64,000 nucleotides of DNA, taken from positions 167,365-231,364 of the forward strand of contig DBFWLO010000022.1 in assembly GCA_048465415.1 (NCBI GenBank), given 5' to 3'. Origin of the DNA: Scatosoma sp048465415. Lineage in GTDB: Bacteria; Bacillota; Clostridia; Christensenellales; Borkfalkiaceae. Shown in pieces: positions 8,961 through 15,875 of this stretch (the first letter of the stretch is position 1; each line of letters starts with the position of its first letter). Position numbers and translations under genes: made by a program. Below the pieces are notes generated by a model. It made no database searches. It saw only the letters and a list, made by a program, of their open reading frames with translations, and was not told the DNA's origin.

Positions 8961-9928
8961 CAGTATTCCACCTCCGGGTCCAGACGTCTGAATACCGCTC
9001 TGACGACGATCACGATGGGAATGCTCACGAGCGTAAAGAAGATGCCGAGCGCGGCGGGATATTCCAACGCGCCGCCGCTCTGCGTTTTCTGGAAGATAAA
9101 GAAAGCGATCGTCGTCGTGTCGTTCGCGCCTGCCACCGTCCCCGCTTCGCTGAACAAAAGAATCGGGCCGCTACTGTTGAACAGCCCCGTAAACGCCAGA
9201 ATAATCGTCATCGAAACGGTGGGCCAAACCATCGGAGTGATGATATAGAATAATTCGTGGAACCAGCTTCCCCCGTCTATTTCGCAGGATTCGAGCACTT
9301 CGGCCGGGACTCTTTTCATCGCGCCCTGATACAAAACCATATTGATGCCCAGTCCCGTCCAAACCGTATACACGATGATTGTCGCCGTGGCCGTTTTCGC
9401 GTCGCTCAAAAGCGGCGGCAATTCGTAGCCGAATAACTTTTCGAGCAGCATATACAAGGGCCCGAACGTCTGGATAAAATTTTTAAAGACGGTGACGTAC
9501 ACCACTGCGGAAATGATCGAAGGAAGGAAGAAGATCACCCGGAAGGTGCCGTATCCTCGTATCTTTTTAAACAACAGATAGGAAACGAGATAAGAGGCGG
9601 GGATCATCAGGAACACGTTGGAGGCGAAATACTTCAAGGTGTTTCTCACCGCCACTCCGACAGTGGAATTGGGCAGGGAAAATTCTTTAAACATTCTCTC
9701 AAAATTACCGAACGACCAAGCGTATTGTTCGACATAATTTTCGTCGTAACCCAAAAATTCCCGGAAGGCCAGCATTATGGAATTGAGATTTACCGCCACA
9801 TAAAAAATAAAGAAATTGATCACCGCGGCCAAAACCATCAGATAGACGAAAATATATTTGCTTTTTCTGAACGCTTTCGGCATATCGTCGAACTGCTTCA
9901 TATAACGTCCCAACAGTTTATTCCGCAC
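8960..9928 (-). CDS. Sugar ABC transporter permease, MalF/CUT1 type
   Basis: 322 residues and six or so membrane segments. EAA-like loop VPAEVLESCEIDGGSWFHEL near residue 215, followed by ITPMVWPTVSM. First gene of the leftward operon. The start is GTG at 9928, supported by GGAGG six bases upstream. A TTGACG-N16-TATAAT promoter with an extended -10 lies about 90 nt upstream. Partner of the MalG-type permease and of the binding protein at 5199-6752. Confidence 0.95.
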   Translation of the reverse strand: MRNKLLGRYMKQFDDMPKAFRKSKYIFVYLMVLAAVINFFIFYVAVNLNSIMLAFREFLGYDENYVEQYAWSFGNFERMFKEFSLPNSTVGVAVRNTLKYFASNVFLMIPASYLVSYLLFKKIRGYGTFRVIFFLPSIISAVVYVTVFKNFIQTFGPLYMLLEKLFGYELPPLLSDAKTATATIIVYTVWTGLGINMVLYQGAMKRVPAEVLESCEIDGGSWFHELFYIITPMVWPTVSMTIILAFTGLFNSSGPILLFSEAGTVAGANDTTTIAFFIFQKTQSGGALEYPAALGIFFTLVSIPIVIVVRAVFRRLDPEVEY

Positions 9929-10013
9929 CTTGTACCTCCCCGCTCCAAAATCCGCTTAACCGGCGCTTTGTGAAAATAGTTTTTACAAATATGTTCCTCT
10001 CTTTTTCAATTTT

Positions 10014-10041
10014 ATTATAACACGCTTTTTTCCTCCGTCAA
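10014..10041 (-). promoter_or_regulatory. Promoter of the ABC/GtaA operon
   Basis: Minus strand TTGACG (10041-10036), 16-nt spacer, TATAAT (10019-10014) with an upstream TG (extended -10). It drives the six-gene leftward unit 9928 to 1406. Confidence 0.8.
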
Positions 10042-10085
10042 GAGAAAAAAGACTTCGGATTGTTTGCTTTTCTTTTCTCAACCGT

Positions 10086-10100
10086 TTCAAAAATATTGAA
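10086..10100. promoter_or_regulatory. Candidate operator palindrome in the divergent intergenic region
   Basis: TTCAA-AAATA-TTGAA, a 5-bp-arm palindrome about half-way between the promoter of the ABC operon and that of the ArsR-type regulator. The region also holds repeated GAGAAAA/TTTTCTC arms (10040-10075 and 10107-10135). Suitable for binding of the divergently encoded winged-helix regulator; inference from position and symmetry only. Confidence 0.4.
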
Positions 10101-10189
10101 GCGATCAGAGAAAAACTTTTTGGTTTTCTTCTCTATTTAGAAATTCCCCGCGCAAAAAAACAGAATTTTCGACATTTTTCTCCATCTGC

Positions 10190-10218
10190 TTGAAAAAAAC
10201 CGGAAATTATGTTACAAT
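10190..10218 (+). promoter_or_regulatory. Promoter of the ArsR-type regulator gene
   Basis: TTGAAA (10190-10195), 17-nt spacer, TACAAT (10213-10218). The upstream in-frame TTG at 10190 is the -35 element itself, which argues that translation starts at the ATG at 10256. Confidence 0.75.
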
Positions 10219-10255
10219 GATTTTGAAATCATATTCCTGCCCGGAAGGAGGCGTT

Positions 10256-11212
10256 ATGGATAAGCATCTGGAAGCCGAAAATATCATAGATTACGCAATC
10301 TCCAACCCCGCCGACGAAAAGGACATCTGCCGGTTAGGCCGGGCGCTCTCCGTGCCCGAACGCATAAAAATCATGCGCGTTTTGCAGGAACGGCCGCACA
10401 GCATTATGGAGATCGCCGCCGCGCTGGACCTTCCCGTCTCCTCCGTTTCCTTTCACATCAACGTACTGGAAGAAGCCAGACTCATTCGCATAGAATATAA
10501 ACCCGCGCCGAAAGGACACATGAAACTTTGCAGCATCGGTACGATTTACTCCACCGTTTCCTTTACGAAAGTCAAAGAATGGGAGGAAAGCGAAATCACC
10601 GTGGAACTGCCCGTGGGCTGCTATTCGCAGTGCAACGTTTCCAAATCTTATATGGCCGACGATGCGGGATTTATCTTTCGCGAAAGCGCGTCTTCTTACA
10701 TGCTCTTCGTTCCGGACAGAATCAAGGGACAGCTTTTTTCTTTTCAGTCCGGTTACGTCGTCTATAATTTCCCCAATCTCTTCATTCTCAACAACGGACA
10801 CAGGAGACTTTCCTTTTCTTTCGAATGTTGCTCGGAAGCGCCTTATTATTGCGAAAACTGGCCGAGCGATATTACGGTTTGGATCAACGACGTCGAAATC
10901 GCCACCTTCTGTTCGCCGGGAGACTTCGGCGGCAAACGCGGGCTTTATACGCCGAGCTATTGGCAGATCAACAGTACGCAGTTCGGGCTTTTGAAAAGGT
11001 TCTCCATCGACGACAACGGGTGTTACGTCGATAATATCTTCGACAATAAAAACCATTGTTTCGACGATCTCAAATTAGAGACGGCAAAATTTATCGAGCT
11101 GAAAATCGGCATCAAAGAAAACGCCAAACATGTCGGCGGAATTAATATTTTCGGTAAAAAATTCGGAAATTACCCGCAGGATATTTTGATGATTCTATCC
11201 AAACCGGATTGA
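10256..11212 (+). CDS. ArsR-type winged-helix regulator with large C-terminal sensor domain
   Basis: 318 residues from the ATG at 10256, which has an excellent GGAAGGAGG site. Residues about 20-90 form an ArsR-type winged helix (ICRLGRALSVPERIKIMRVL, then HSIMEIAAALDLPVSSVSFH as the helix-turn-helix, then INVLEEARLIRIEYKPAPKG as the wing). The remaining 220 residues are a beta-rich domain with many aromatics (CENWPSDITVWINDVE, TPSYWQINSTQFG) that I do not recognise. It is probably the ligand-sensing part, plausibly for sugars. Transcribed divergently from the sugar ABC operon, whose likely regulator it is. Typical ArsR proteins are only about 100 residues, so the architecture is the LacI-like-in-size variant found beside clostridial sugar transporters. 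Confidence 0.85.
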   Translation: MDKHLEAENIIDYAISNPADEKDICRLGRALSVPERIKIMRVLQERPHSIMEIAAALDLPVSSVSFHINVLEEARLIRIEYKPAPKGHMKLCSIGTIYSTVSFTKVKEWEESEITVELPVGCYSQCNVSKSYMADDAGFIFRESASSYMLFVPDRIKGQLFSFQSGYVVYNFPNLFILNNGHRRLSFSFECCSEAPYYCENWPSDITVWINDVEIATFCSPGDFGGKRGLYTPSYWQINSTQFGLLKRFSIDDNGCYVDNIFDNKNHCFDDLKLETAKFIELKIGIKENAKHVGGINIFGKKFGNYPQDILMILSKPD

Positions 11213-11257
11213 TACGCTTTCCCATCGGTACGCTTGTCCGACGGTATTTTGACGACA

Positions 11258-11296
11258 AAAAACGCACGGACTTTTTATCGTCCATGCGCTTTTTAT
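11258..11296. terminator. Terminator after the ArsR-type regulator
   Basis: Stem of nine positions with one mismatch (11263-11271 with 11280-11288), followed by a T-run on the plus strand and preceded by an A-run, so it can also act on leftward transcripts coming from the DUF11 cluster. Confidence 0.7.
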
Positions 11297-11350
11297 ATTC
11301 ATTCCTTCCGGAAAGAGTTTTTTAAGTCGTCCCGGCTCAGAAAGCGTGTT

Positions 11351-11596
11351 TTAAAAACAGCAGCCGTTCATCAGCCAACAGGGACACCCGCAGGCACAAT
11401 TACACACGTCGCAACAAGGGCAACAATTTTCGGCGCAGCGGGACGGATAAGCCGTTCGGGAAAGATCGTATTGATAGCGCGTTTCCGTCGGGACGGGATT
11501 CTCCGCGATGGTCGTCTGCACGGGATTGCTGCTGATCTCGATCGGAGTCGCGCCCGAATTGTCTATCACTCGGGATACGTTGGTAATCGTAATCAT
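11351..11596 (-). CDS. Small protein with Cys-rich C-terminal tail
   Basis: 81 residues. The first 50 resemble the N-terminal edge of the neighbouring DUF11 proteins (MITITNVSRVIDNSGATPIE). The last 30 contain nine cysteines in CC/CxC patterns (CCPCCDVCNCACGCPC) and end GCCF. No signal peptide, no membrane segment. It begins one base after the stop of the upstream DUF11 gene, so it is the last gene of a three-gene operon. Cys-rich tails of this sort can cross-link or bind metal; a structural role on a spore or cell surface layer is a guess. Function unknown. Confidence 0.65.
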   Translation of the reverse strand: MITITNVSRVIDNSGATPIEISSNPVQTTIAENPVPTETRYQYDLSRTAYPSRCAENCCPCCDVCNCACGCPCWLMNGCCF

Positions 11597-11597
11597 T

Positions 11598-12371
11598 TTA
11601 GTTTACCTTGACGTCAAATTCCACCGTCGCGTTTGCGCCGGCCGCCAGATCAGGCAGAGGGAAACCTGTCGCCGGGTTATAGGCGGGATAGGACGTTCCT
11701 CCTATTTTTACGCTGCCCGACACGAACGTGGTGCCGGCGGGAATGGGATCGGTGAAGGTAAGATTCGTTTTTGTCTGCGTACCCGGATTGGTGATTACGG
11801 ACGTGTAATGCAGAGTTTCTCCCGAAGCGGCGACAGCCTTATCGACGCTCTTGACGTTCGTCATGCGCGTGGAAACTACCGCGAGGAAAAGATCGTTCGT
11901 ATCTTCCGCATAGGTTACCGGGCCTCTGACGGGATCGTTGACCGTATAGTTGATGGTAGCGCGGTTTACGACGGGAGTTTGCGTCATGGGGCTATCCGCG
12001 CGGATCGTATACGTCACGGTAACTCTTCCGTCCGCGGGAATCTCGGGCAACGGAAACCCGGAAGCGAGATCGTAGGAAGGCTGCGAAACGCCGTTGACGA
12101 CGACGCTGCCCGGCACATAACTTGCGCCGCCCGTCATTACGTCTTTGAAAAAAGCGTTTTGCAGCGTGACGCTCGAATTATTGGTGATGACAACGGTCTG
12201 CCGCGCCGTTTCGCCTTCGCTCAGAAACGTGCGGTCGGAACTTTTCACTTTACTCACGGAATGGGTGAGTATTTCCGTATTGACAGTATTGCTCTCCTGC
12301 TCTCCGCTCTGTGTGGACTGATCGGGCAGAATATAATTGTACTTAACGTTGGACTGATTGGTTATTGTCAT
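11598..12371 (-). CDS. DUF11-repeat protein, two repeats
   Basis: 257 residues without a signal peptide. After an N-terminal segment (MTITNQSNVKYNYILP) there are two beta-sandwich DUF11 repeats. Each carries the family hallmarks of a K-S-(V)-D-K/R strand, an A-G-T-x-F-V-P/S-G-S-V motif (YVPGSVVVNGVSQPSYDLAS; FVSGSVKIGGTSYPAYNPAT) and GFPLP. The repeats resemble those of the 567-residue neighbour upstream, suggesting duplication. The gene lies 27 nt downstream of that neighbour. Relatives occur in Bacillus and Clostridium, and their role is not established. The absence of a secretion signal is notable for a protein type usually found outside cells. Confidence 0.8.
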   Translation of the reverse strand: MTITNQSNVKYNYILPDQSTQSGEQESNTVNTEILTHSVSKVKSSDRTFLSEGETARQTVVITNNSSVTLQNAFFKDVMTGGASYVPGSVVVNGVSQPSYDLASGFPLPEIPADGRVTVTYTIRADSPMTQTPVVNRATINYTVNDPVRGPVTYAEDTNDLFLAVVSTRMTNVKSVDKAVAASGETLHYTSVITNPGTQTKTNLTFTDPIPAGTTFVSGSVKIGGTSYPAYNPATGFPLPDLAAGANATVEFDVKVN

Positions 12372-12398
12372 AATGAATGAAATCTCCTGTAAAAATTT

Positions 12399-14102
12399 TT
12401 AGTCGATGGTTACCCGAAACGTAACCGTGGCGCTTTGGCCGGGAAGTAAATTGGGAATCGTGAAACCGAGCGCCGGATTCAACGCGGGAACTTCCGCGCC
12501 GTCGATCGATACCGAGCCGGGGACAAAAGCGGTGCCCGCGGGCGCCGGATCTGAAAAATATACGTCGGTCACGGGCAAAGTTCCCTTATTGGCGATCACC
12601 GTCGTATAAAGCAGTTCTTCTCCGCTCGCGGCGACGCCCTTATCCACGCTTTTCACGGACGTTATTTCCATCTGGATAATATAGCAAACGGCGTAATTGG
12701 AATTGGAAACGCCCGTGACGGTATTCCCCGGGAAAGGACTGAACGTATACACGGCCTGAGCGACGTTGAAAAGAGGATTTTGCGCGGGAACGGAATCCGC
12801 GCGGACGGAAAATTCGATTCGGGCAGCCGCGCCCGCCGCGAGAGGTCCGAACGTGACGGGAAGACTTCCCGCATACGACTCGCCGTCTATTCTGACGGAA
12901 CCGGGCACCAGCGCGGCTTCGCCGGGCAGCAGGTCGTTGATAACGATCGTATCCGCTCGGATCGAACCTGTATTGATGATATTCAACGTATATCCGATCT
13001 CTTCGCCCACTTCCGCATAGGTTTTGTCGACGCTTTTTTGCAGTTGCAAAGCCGCGCCTTTACTGTCTATCTGCAAGGCGAGACAGTTGGGGACGTAGAG
13101 ATCTCCGTTCGTCTCGAAACGCACCGCCGCGGTAGTCTGGCCGGCGGTAAGCCGTGAAGAAACGTCCACAGCCGTAATATCCCAGCCTTGACGGCAACCG
13201 GAAGTATTCGTGCCCGCGGCGGCGTCGGCGTTTCTCGTGCCAAAGGTGCCCGAGGTATCCAGCGCTCCGTTTTCATCGTTGATCTGGGAGGCGAAAAATT
13301 TATCCGCCGGATTATTCGGCCCCGAAAGGGCCGTAAGCGACGCGGTATTTCTGCCGAACAACAGTCTGTCGTTTGCGAGGACGGCGTCCCCTTCCTGGGC
13401 GGAAACGAATAGCTTTCCCGTGACGGGAAGCGCGTCGGGGGTGATAAAATCGGTGAGCGTAATATCCGTGCTCCCCGAAGAGGGAGCGACCACTACCCCG
13501 CCGCTCCATAAGGTGAGATCGCGAAGCGGCAGGGACGGGTTTTCATACACGACCGCCAACGTCCAGCCGGCATGGTTGGTCTCCGAAGTGCGGGCGTCCA
13601 GAACTTCGATGAGCGCGGGGACTTTACCCGCGGCGTACGTTCCGCCTCCGCCGTTCTTCACCAGCGTCGTCACGTCGGCGGTGCGTACGTAAAAACCGAC
13701 GGTGAGACCGTCTTCGGTGATATTGAAATTTTGTTTTGTCGTCGCGGCGGGAGTAATAGGGTTGCTGCCGGAAGGCGTGATAAATTCTATGGGATTATCC
13801 AAAAGCGCGGAGATATTGTTCGCGCCCGATCGGTACAGCCCGCCCCATATCAATTCCGCGTATAAGACCGTACTGCCGGCGGGAAGGCCGAGGACGGCGG
13901 AGGAACCGTTTTGCGTATAGTCCAGCGTCGTACCTGCGGGAAACGCGGAAACTTGCAGCGAAGTATCCCGGCTGATAAACGCCCCGATCGACCCGAGCCG
14001 GCCCGGAGAGGCGGCGTTCGCCGCTTTGCTCAGCCCCAGTGTGTTCCCCGTGAAGACGATCCCTCCGTTTTTTATTGCAGAGTATCTTTCTATAATAGGC
14101 AT
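12399..14102 (-). CDS. DUF11-repeat protein with unique N-terminal domain
   Basis: 567 residues from the ATG at 14102, chosen because GGAGG lies nine bases upstream and MPIIERYSAIKNGGIVFTGN is the conserved N-terminus of this family in Bacillus and Clostridium. Residues about 1-330 form a single domain (NTLGLSKAANAASPGRLGSI, VLYAELIWGGLYRSG, GCRQGWDITAVDVSS). Two DUF11 repeats follow (about 335-455 and 455-567), with SVDKTYAEVGEEIGYTLNI and SVDKGVAASGEELLYTTVI. No signal peptide or anchor, so the route to the surface, if any, is unknown. First gene of the cluster with the 257- and 81-residue proteins. A spore-coat or exosporium role would fit a non-secreted structural protein, but nothing in the sequence proves it. 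Confidence 0.8.
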   Translation of the reverse strand: MPIIERYSAIKNGGIVFTGNTLGLSKAANAASPGRLGSIGAFISRDTSLQVSAFPAGTTLDYTQNGSSAVLGLPAGSTVLYAELIWGGLYRSGANNISALLDNPIEFITPSGSNPITPAATTKQNFNITEDGLTVGFYVRTADVTTLVKNGGGGTYAAGKVPALIEVLDARTSETNHAGWTLAVVYENPSLPLRDLTLWSGGVVVAPSSGSTDITLTDFITPDALPVTGKLFVSAQEGDAVLANDRLLFGRNTASLTALSGPNNPADKFFASQINDENGALDTSGTFGTRNADAAAGTNTSGCRQGWDITAVDVSSRLTAGQTTAAVRFETNGDLYVPNCLALQIDSKGAALQLQKSVDKTYAEVGEEIGYTLNIINTGSIRADTIVINDLLPGEAALVPGSVRIDGESYAGSLPVTFGPLAAGAAARIEFSVRADSVPAQNPLFNVAQAVYTFSPFPGNTVTGVSNSNYAVCYIIQMEITSVKSVDKGVAASGEELLYTTVIANKGTLPVTDVYFSDPAPAGTAFVPGSVSIDGAEVPALNPALGFTIPNLLPGQSATVTFRVTID

Positions 14103-14119
14103 ATATTTAAACCTCCAAC

Positions 14120-14172
14120 AAAAAAAATATTGCATGACGATCGGGCAACAACCAGATCATTATGCAATATCT
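14120..14172 (-). promoter_or_regulatory. Hairpin in the DUF11 operon leader
   Basis: Inverted repeat ATATTGCAT/ATGCAATAT (plus copies near 14127-14135 and 14162-14170) with an additional GATC/GATC pairing inside, located directly upstream of the GGAGG of the 567-residue protein. It lies in the untranslated leader, so it could be an operator or an RNA structure. A TTGACA (minus strand near 14195) lies upstream, but its best -10 (TATATA) is 19 nt away, so I do not call the promoter itself. Confidence 0.35.
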
Positions 14173-14246
14173 TTATATAGTTGTTGTATATTATCCTATG
14201 TCAAAGCGGAAAATAACGTGCTTATACACAGTATAACAGACGGGAA

Positions 14247-15719
14247 TCATTTCTCCGAAAGAGTATCTTTTCTACGAGCGTTTTCCTTTTCGTACTTACA
14301 CTTTTTTGTCGCGGGTTCGGAAATAACGTTTCCGTCCACGTCGAACCGCGAACCATGGCAGGGGCAATCCCAGGTGTTGGTGTCCCCGTTCCATTTCAAT
14401 TCGCAGTGCATGTGCGGACACATGCGCCCGATCACATGCAAGTTACCCGAAAAATCCCGGTAGACCGCGCGTCTTTTTCCGTTATGGAAAACGATCATGC
14501 CGCGTCCCGCCGGTATGTCCGCCGCCGTTTTCGCCGGCAGACGGAAATATCCGAGAAAGATGCCAGAGACGTTGGTCAGCGCATTGGAAATAAAGGCGCC
14601 GAAAGACTTTTTTATATGCCTCTGCGGCGAAAAGAGCTCGGCGTAAGGATTGTCGTTACCAAGCAGCATATCTTTAAGAAGCTCCGAACAGACCATCGCG
14701 TTTGTCATGCCCCATTTATTGAACCCCGTGACGACATATACGTCGTCGAGATTTTTCGCGTACTTTCCCGCCATGGGCATACCGTCGAACGTCATCACGT
14801 CCTCCGCGCACCATTCATGCGTGACAGTCCCCTCGCCGAACGCGCTTTGGGCATGTTTTTCGAGCAGATCGAAATGTTTTTCGCCTTCGAACCTGCCCGT
14901 GCGGTGATCCCCGCCGCCCAGAAGCGTGCCCTGCGCGTAAGGACGGACGGATAAGCCGTCTTCACGCTCGTCGAGATACATGTCCGCCGTATATTTTTCC
15001 TTGACGGCCAGCGTATAGGACATGGACTGCCGCAGCTTCATGAAATAACCGCCGTGCGAATTGATAATCGGATAATGCGTGGCGACTATTATTTTCTTCG
15101 CCCGGATATCCCCTCCTTCCGTGTGCAGTATCTTACGATCCGCATCGATATCCACCACGCGGGTAGACTCGTAGATCTCGAAGTTTACGGGCAGCGCCGA
15201 TAAAAATTTCAGCGGATCGAAGAGATATTGTCCTCCCATTTTCACCGCATATCTTCCCACCGCTAAATTCTCCTGCGCAAATTCGCATTCCGCTCCGATT
15301 TTGCTCAGGACTTGAAATAACCTTTCTGTTTTACAGCGTTTGTCATGGGTAAAGATATACCCGTCGCATTCCCGCCAATCGCAGTTTATTTGATAACGTT
15401 GCACAAGTTCTTCAAAGCCGCGTATACCGTCGAACTGAGACCGATAATACTGTCTCGCGGCATGCTCGCCGTAGCGGTCGAAAAGCTCCGTGTAAACGTT
15501 GCCCTGATGGGAAGAAATCTTAGCCGTCGTCCGTCCCGTCGTGCCCGAAAACAATCTGTCCGCTTCTACGAGCGTCACCGCCACCCCCGCTTCGGCGAGC
15601 CGAAAAGCAGTAAGATAGCCGGCGATACCGCCGCCTGCGATCACCGTATCGCGTTCGATATTTTCTTCCAGCCGGGGATACTTCTTCGTTTTCTTTTTCC
15701 ATACCGATCGATATTCCAT
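14247..15719 (-). CDS. FAD-dependent oxidoreductase with C-terminal Rieske [2Fe-2S] domain (YhfW-like)
   Basis: 490 residues from the ATG at 15719 (AAAGGGG upstream; the further-upstream in-frame start adds a basic, non-conserved stretch). Residues about 20-400 are a DadA-like FAD oxidoreductase: VIAGGGIAGYLTAFRLAEAG is the Rossmann dinucleotide motif, and TGRTTAKISSHQG and VVTGFNKWGMTNA complete the fold. The C-terminal 90 residues hold the Rieske cluster ligands Cys-x-His (CPHMHC) and Cys-x-x-His (CPCHGSRF). The same architecture occurs in Bacillus YhfW; the substrate is unknown. Monocistronic, with the terminator of the adjacent GH3 operon between them. Cytoplasmic. Confidence 0.92.
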   Translation of the reverse strand: MEYRSVWKKKTKKYPRLEENIERDTVIAGGGIAGYLTAFRLAEAGVAVTLVEADRLFSGTTGRTTAKISSHQGNVYTELFDRYGEHAARQYYRSQFDGIRGFEELVQRYQINCDWRECDGYIFTHDKRCKTERLFQVLSKIGAECEFAQENLAVGRYAVKMGGQYLFDPLKFLSALPVNFEIYESTRVVDIDADRKILHTEGGDIRAKKIIVATHYPIINSHGGYFMKLRQSMSYTLAVKEKYTADMYLDEREDGLSVRPYAQGTLLGGGDHRTGRFEGEKHFDLLEKHAQSAFGEGTVTHEWCAEDVMTFDGMPMAGKYAKNLDDVYVVTGFNKWGMTNAMVCSELLKDMLLGNDNPYAELFSPQRHIKKSFGAFISNALTNVSGIFLGYFRLPAKTAADIPAGRGMIVFHNGKRRAVYRDFSGNLHVIGRMCPHMHCELKWNGDTNTWDCPCHGSRFDVDGNVISEPATKKCKYEKENARRKDTLSEK

Positions 15720-15791
15720 TTTTTTTGCCCCTTTACGCTTCTTAGTTTGCCCCCGAACCCGCACCGTCATACGTTTTTTTCTTTCGGCATG

Positions 15792-15827
15792 AAAAAAAAC
15801 GCCCGCGCTATCCCGCAGGCGTTTTTT
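15792..15827 (-). terminator. Terminator of GH3 operon 1
   Basis: Ten-bp stem AAAAAACGCC/GGCGTTTTTT (15794-15803 with 15818-15827), followed on the minus strand by eight T. It lies 49 nt beyond the stop of the 986-residue GH3 gene. Confidence 0.85.
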
Positions 15828-15875
15828 CTGTTTTTTCAGGTCTGAAACCGATTACATTTCCGTCCTGTTTTTTCG

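Noticed and set aside
10190..10255. Upstream TTG start for the ArsR-type regulator
   Set aside because: The TTG is part of the -35 hexamer of the gene's promoter, and the ATG at 10256 has a near-perfect ribosome site.
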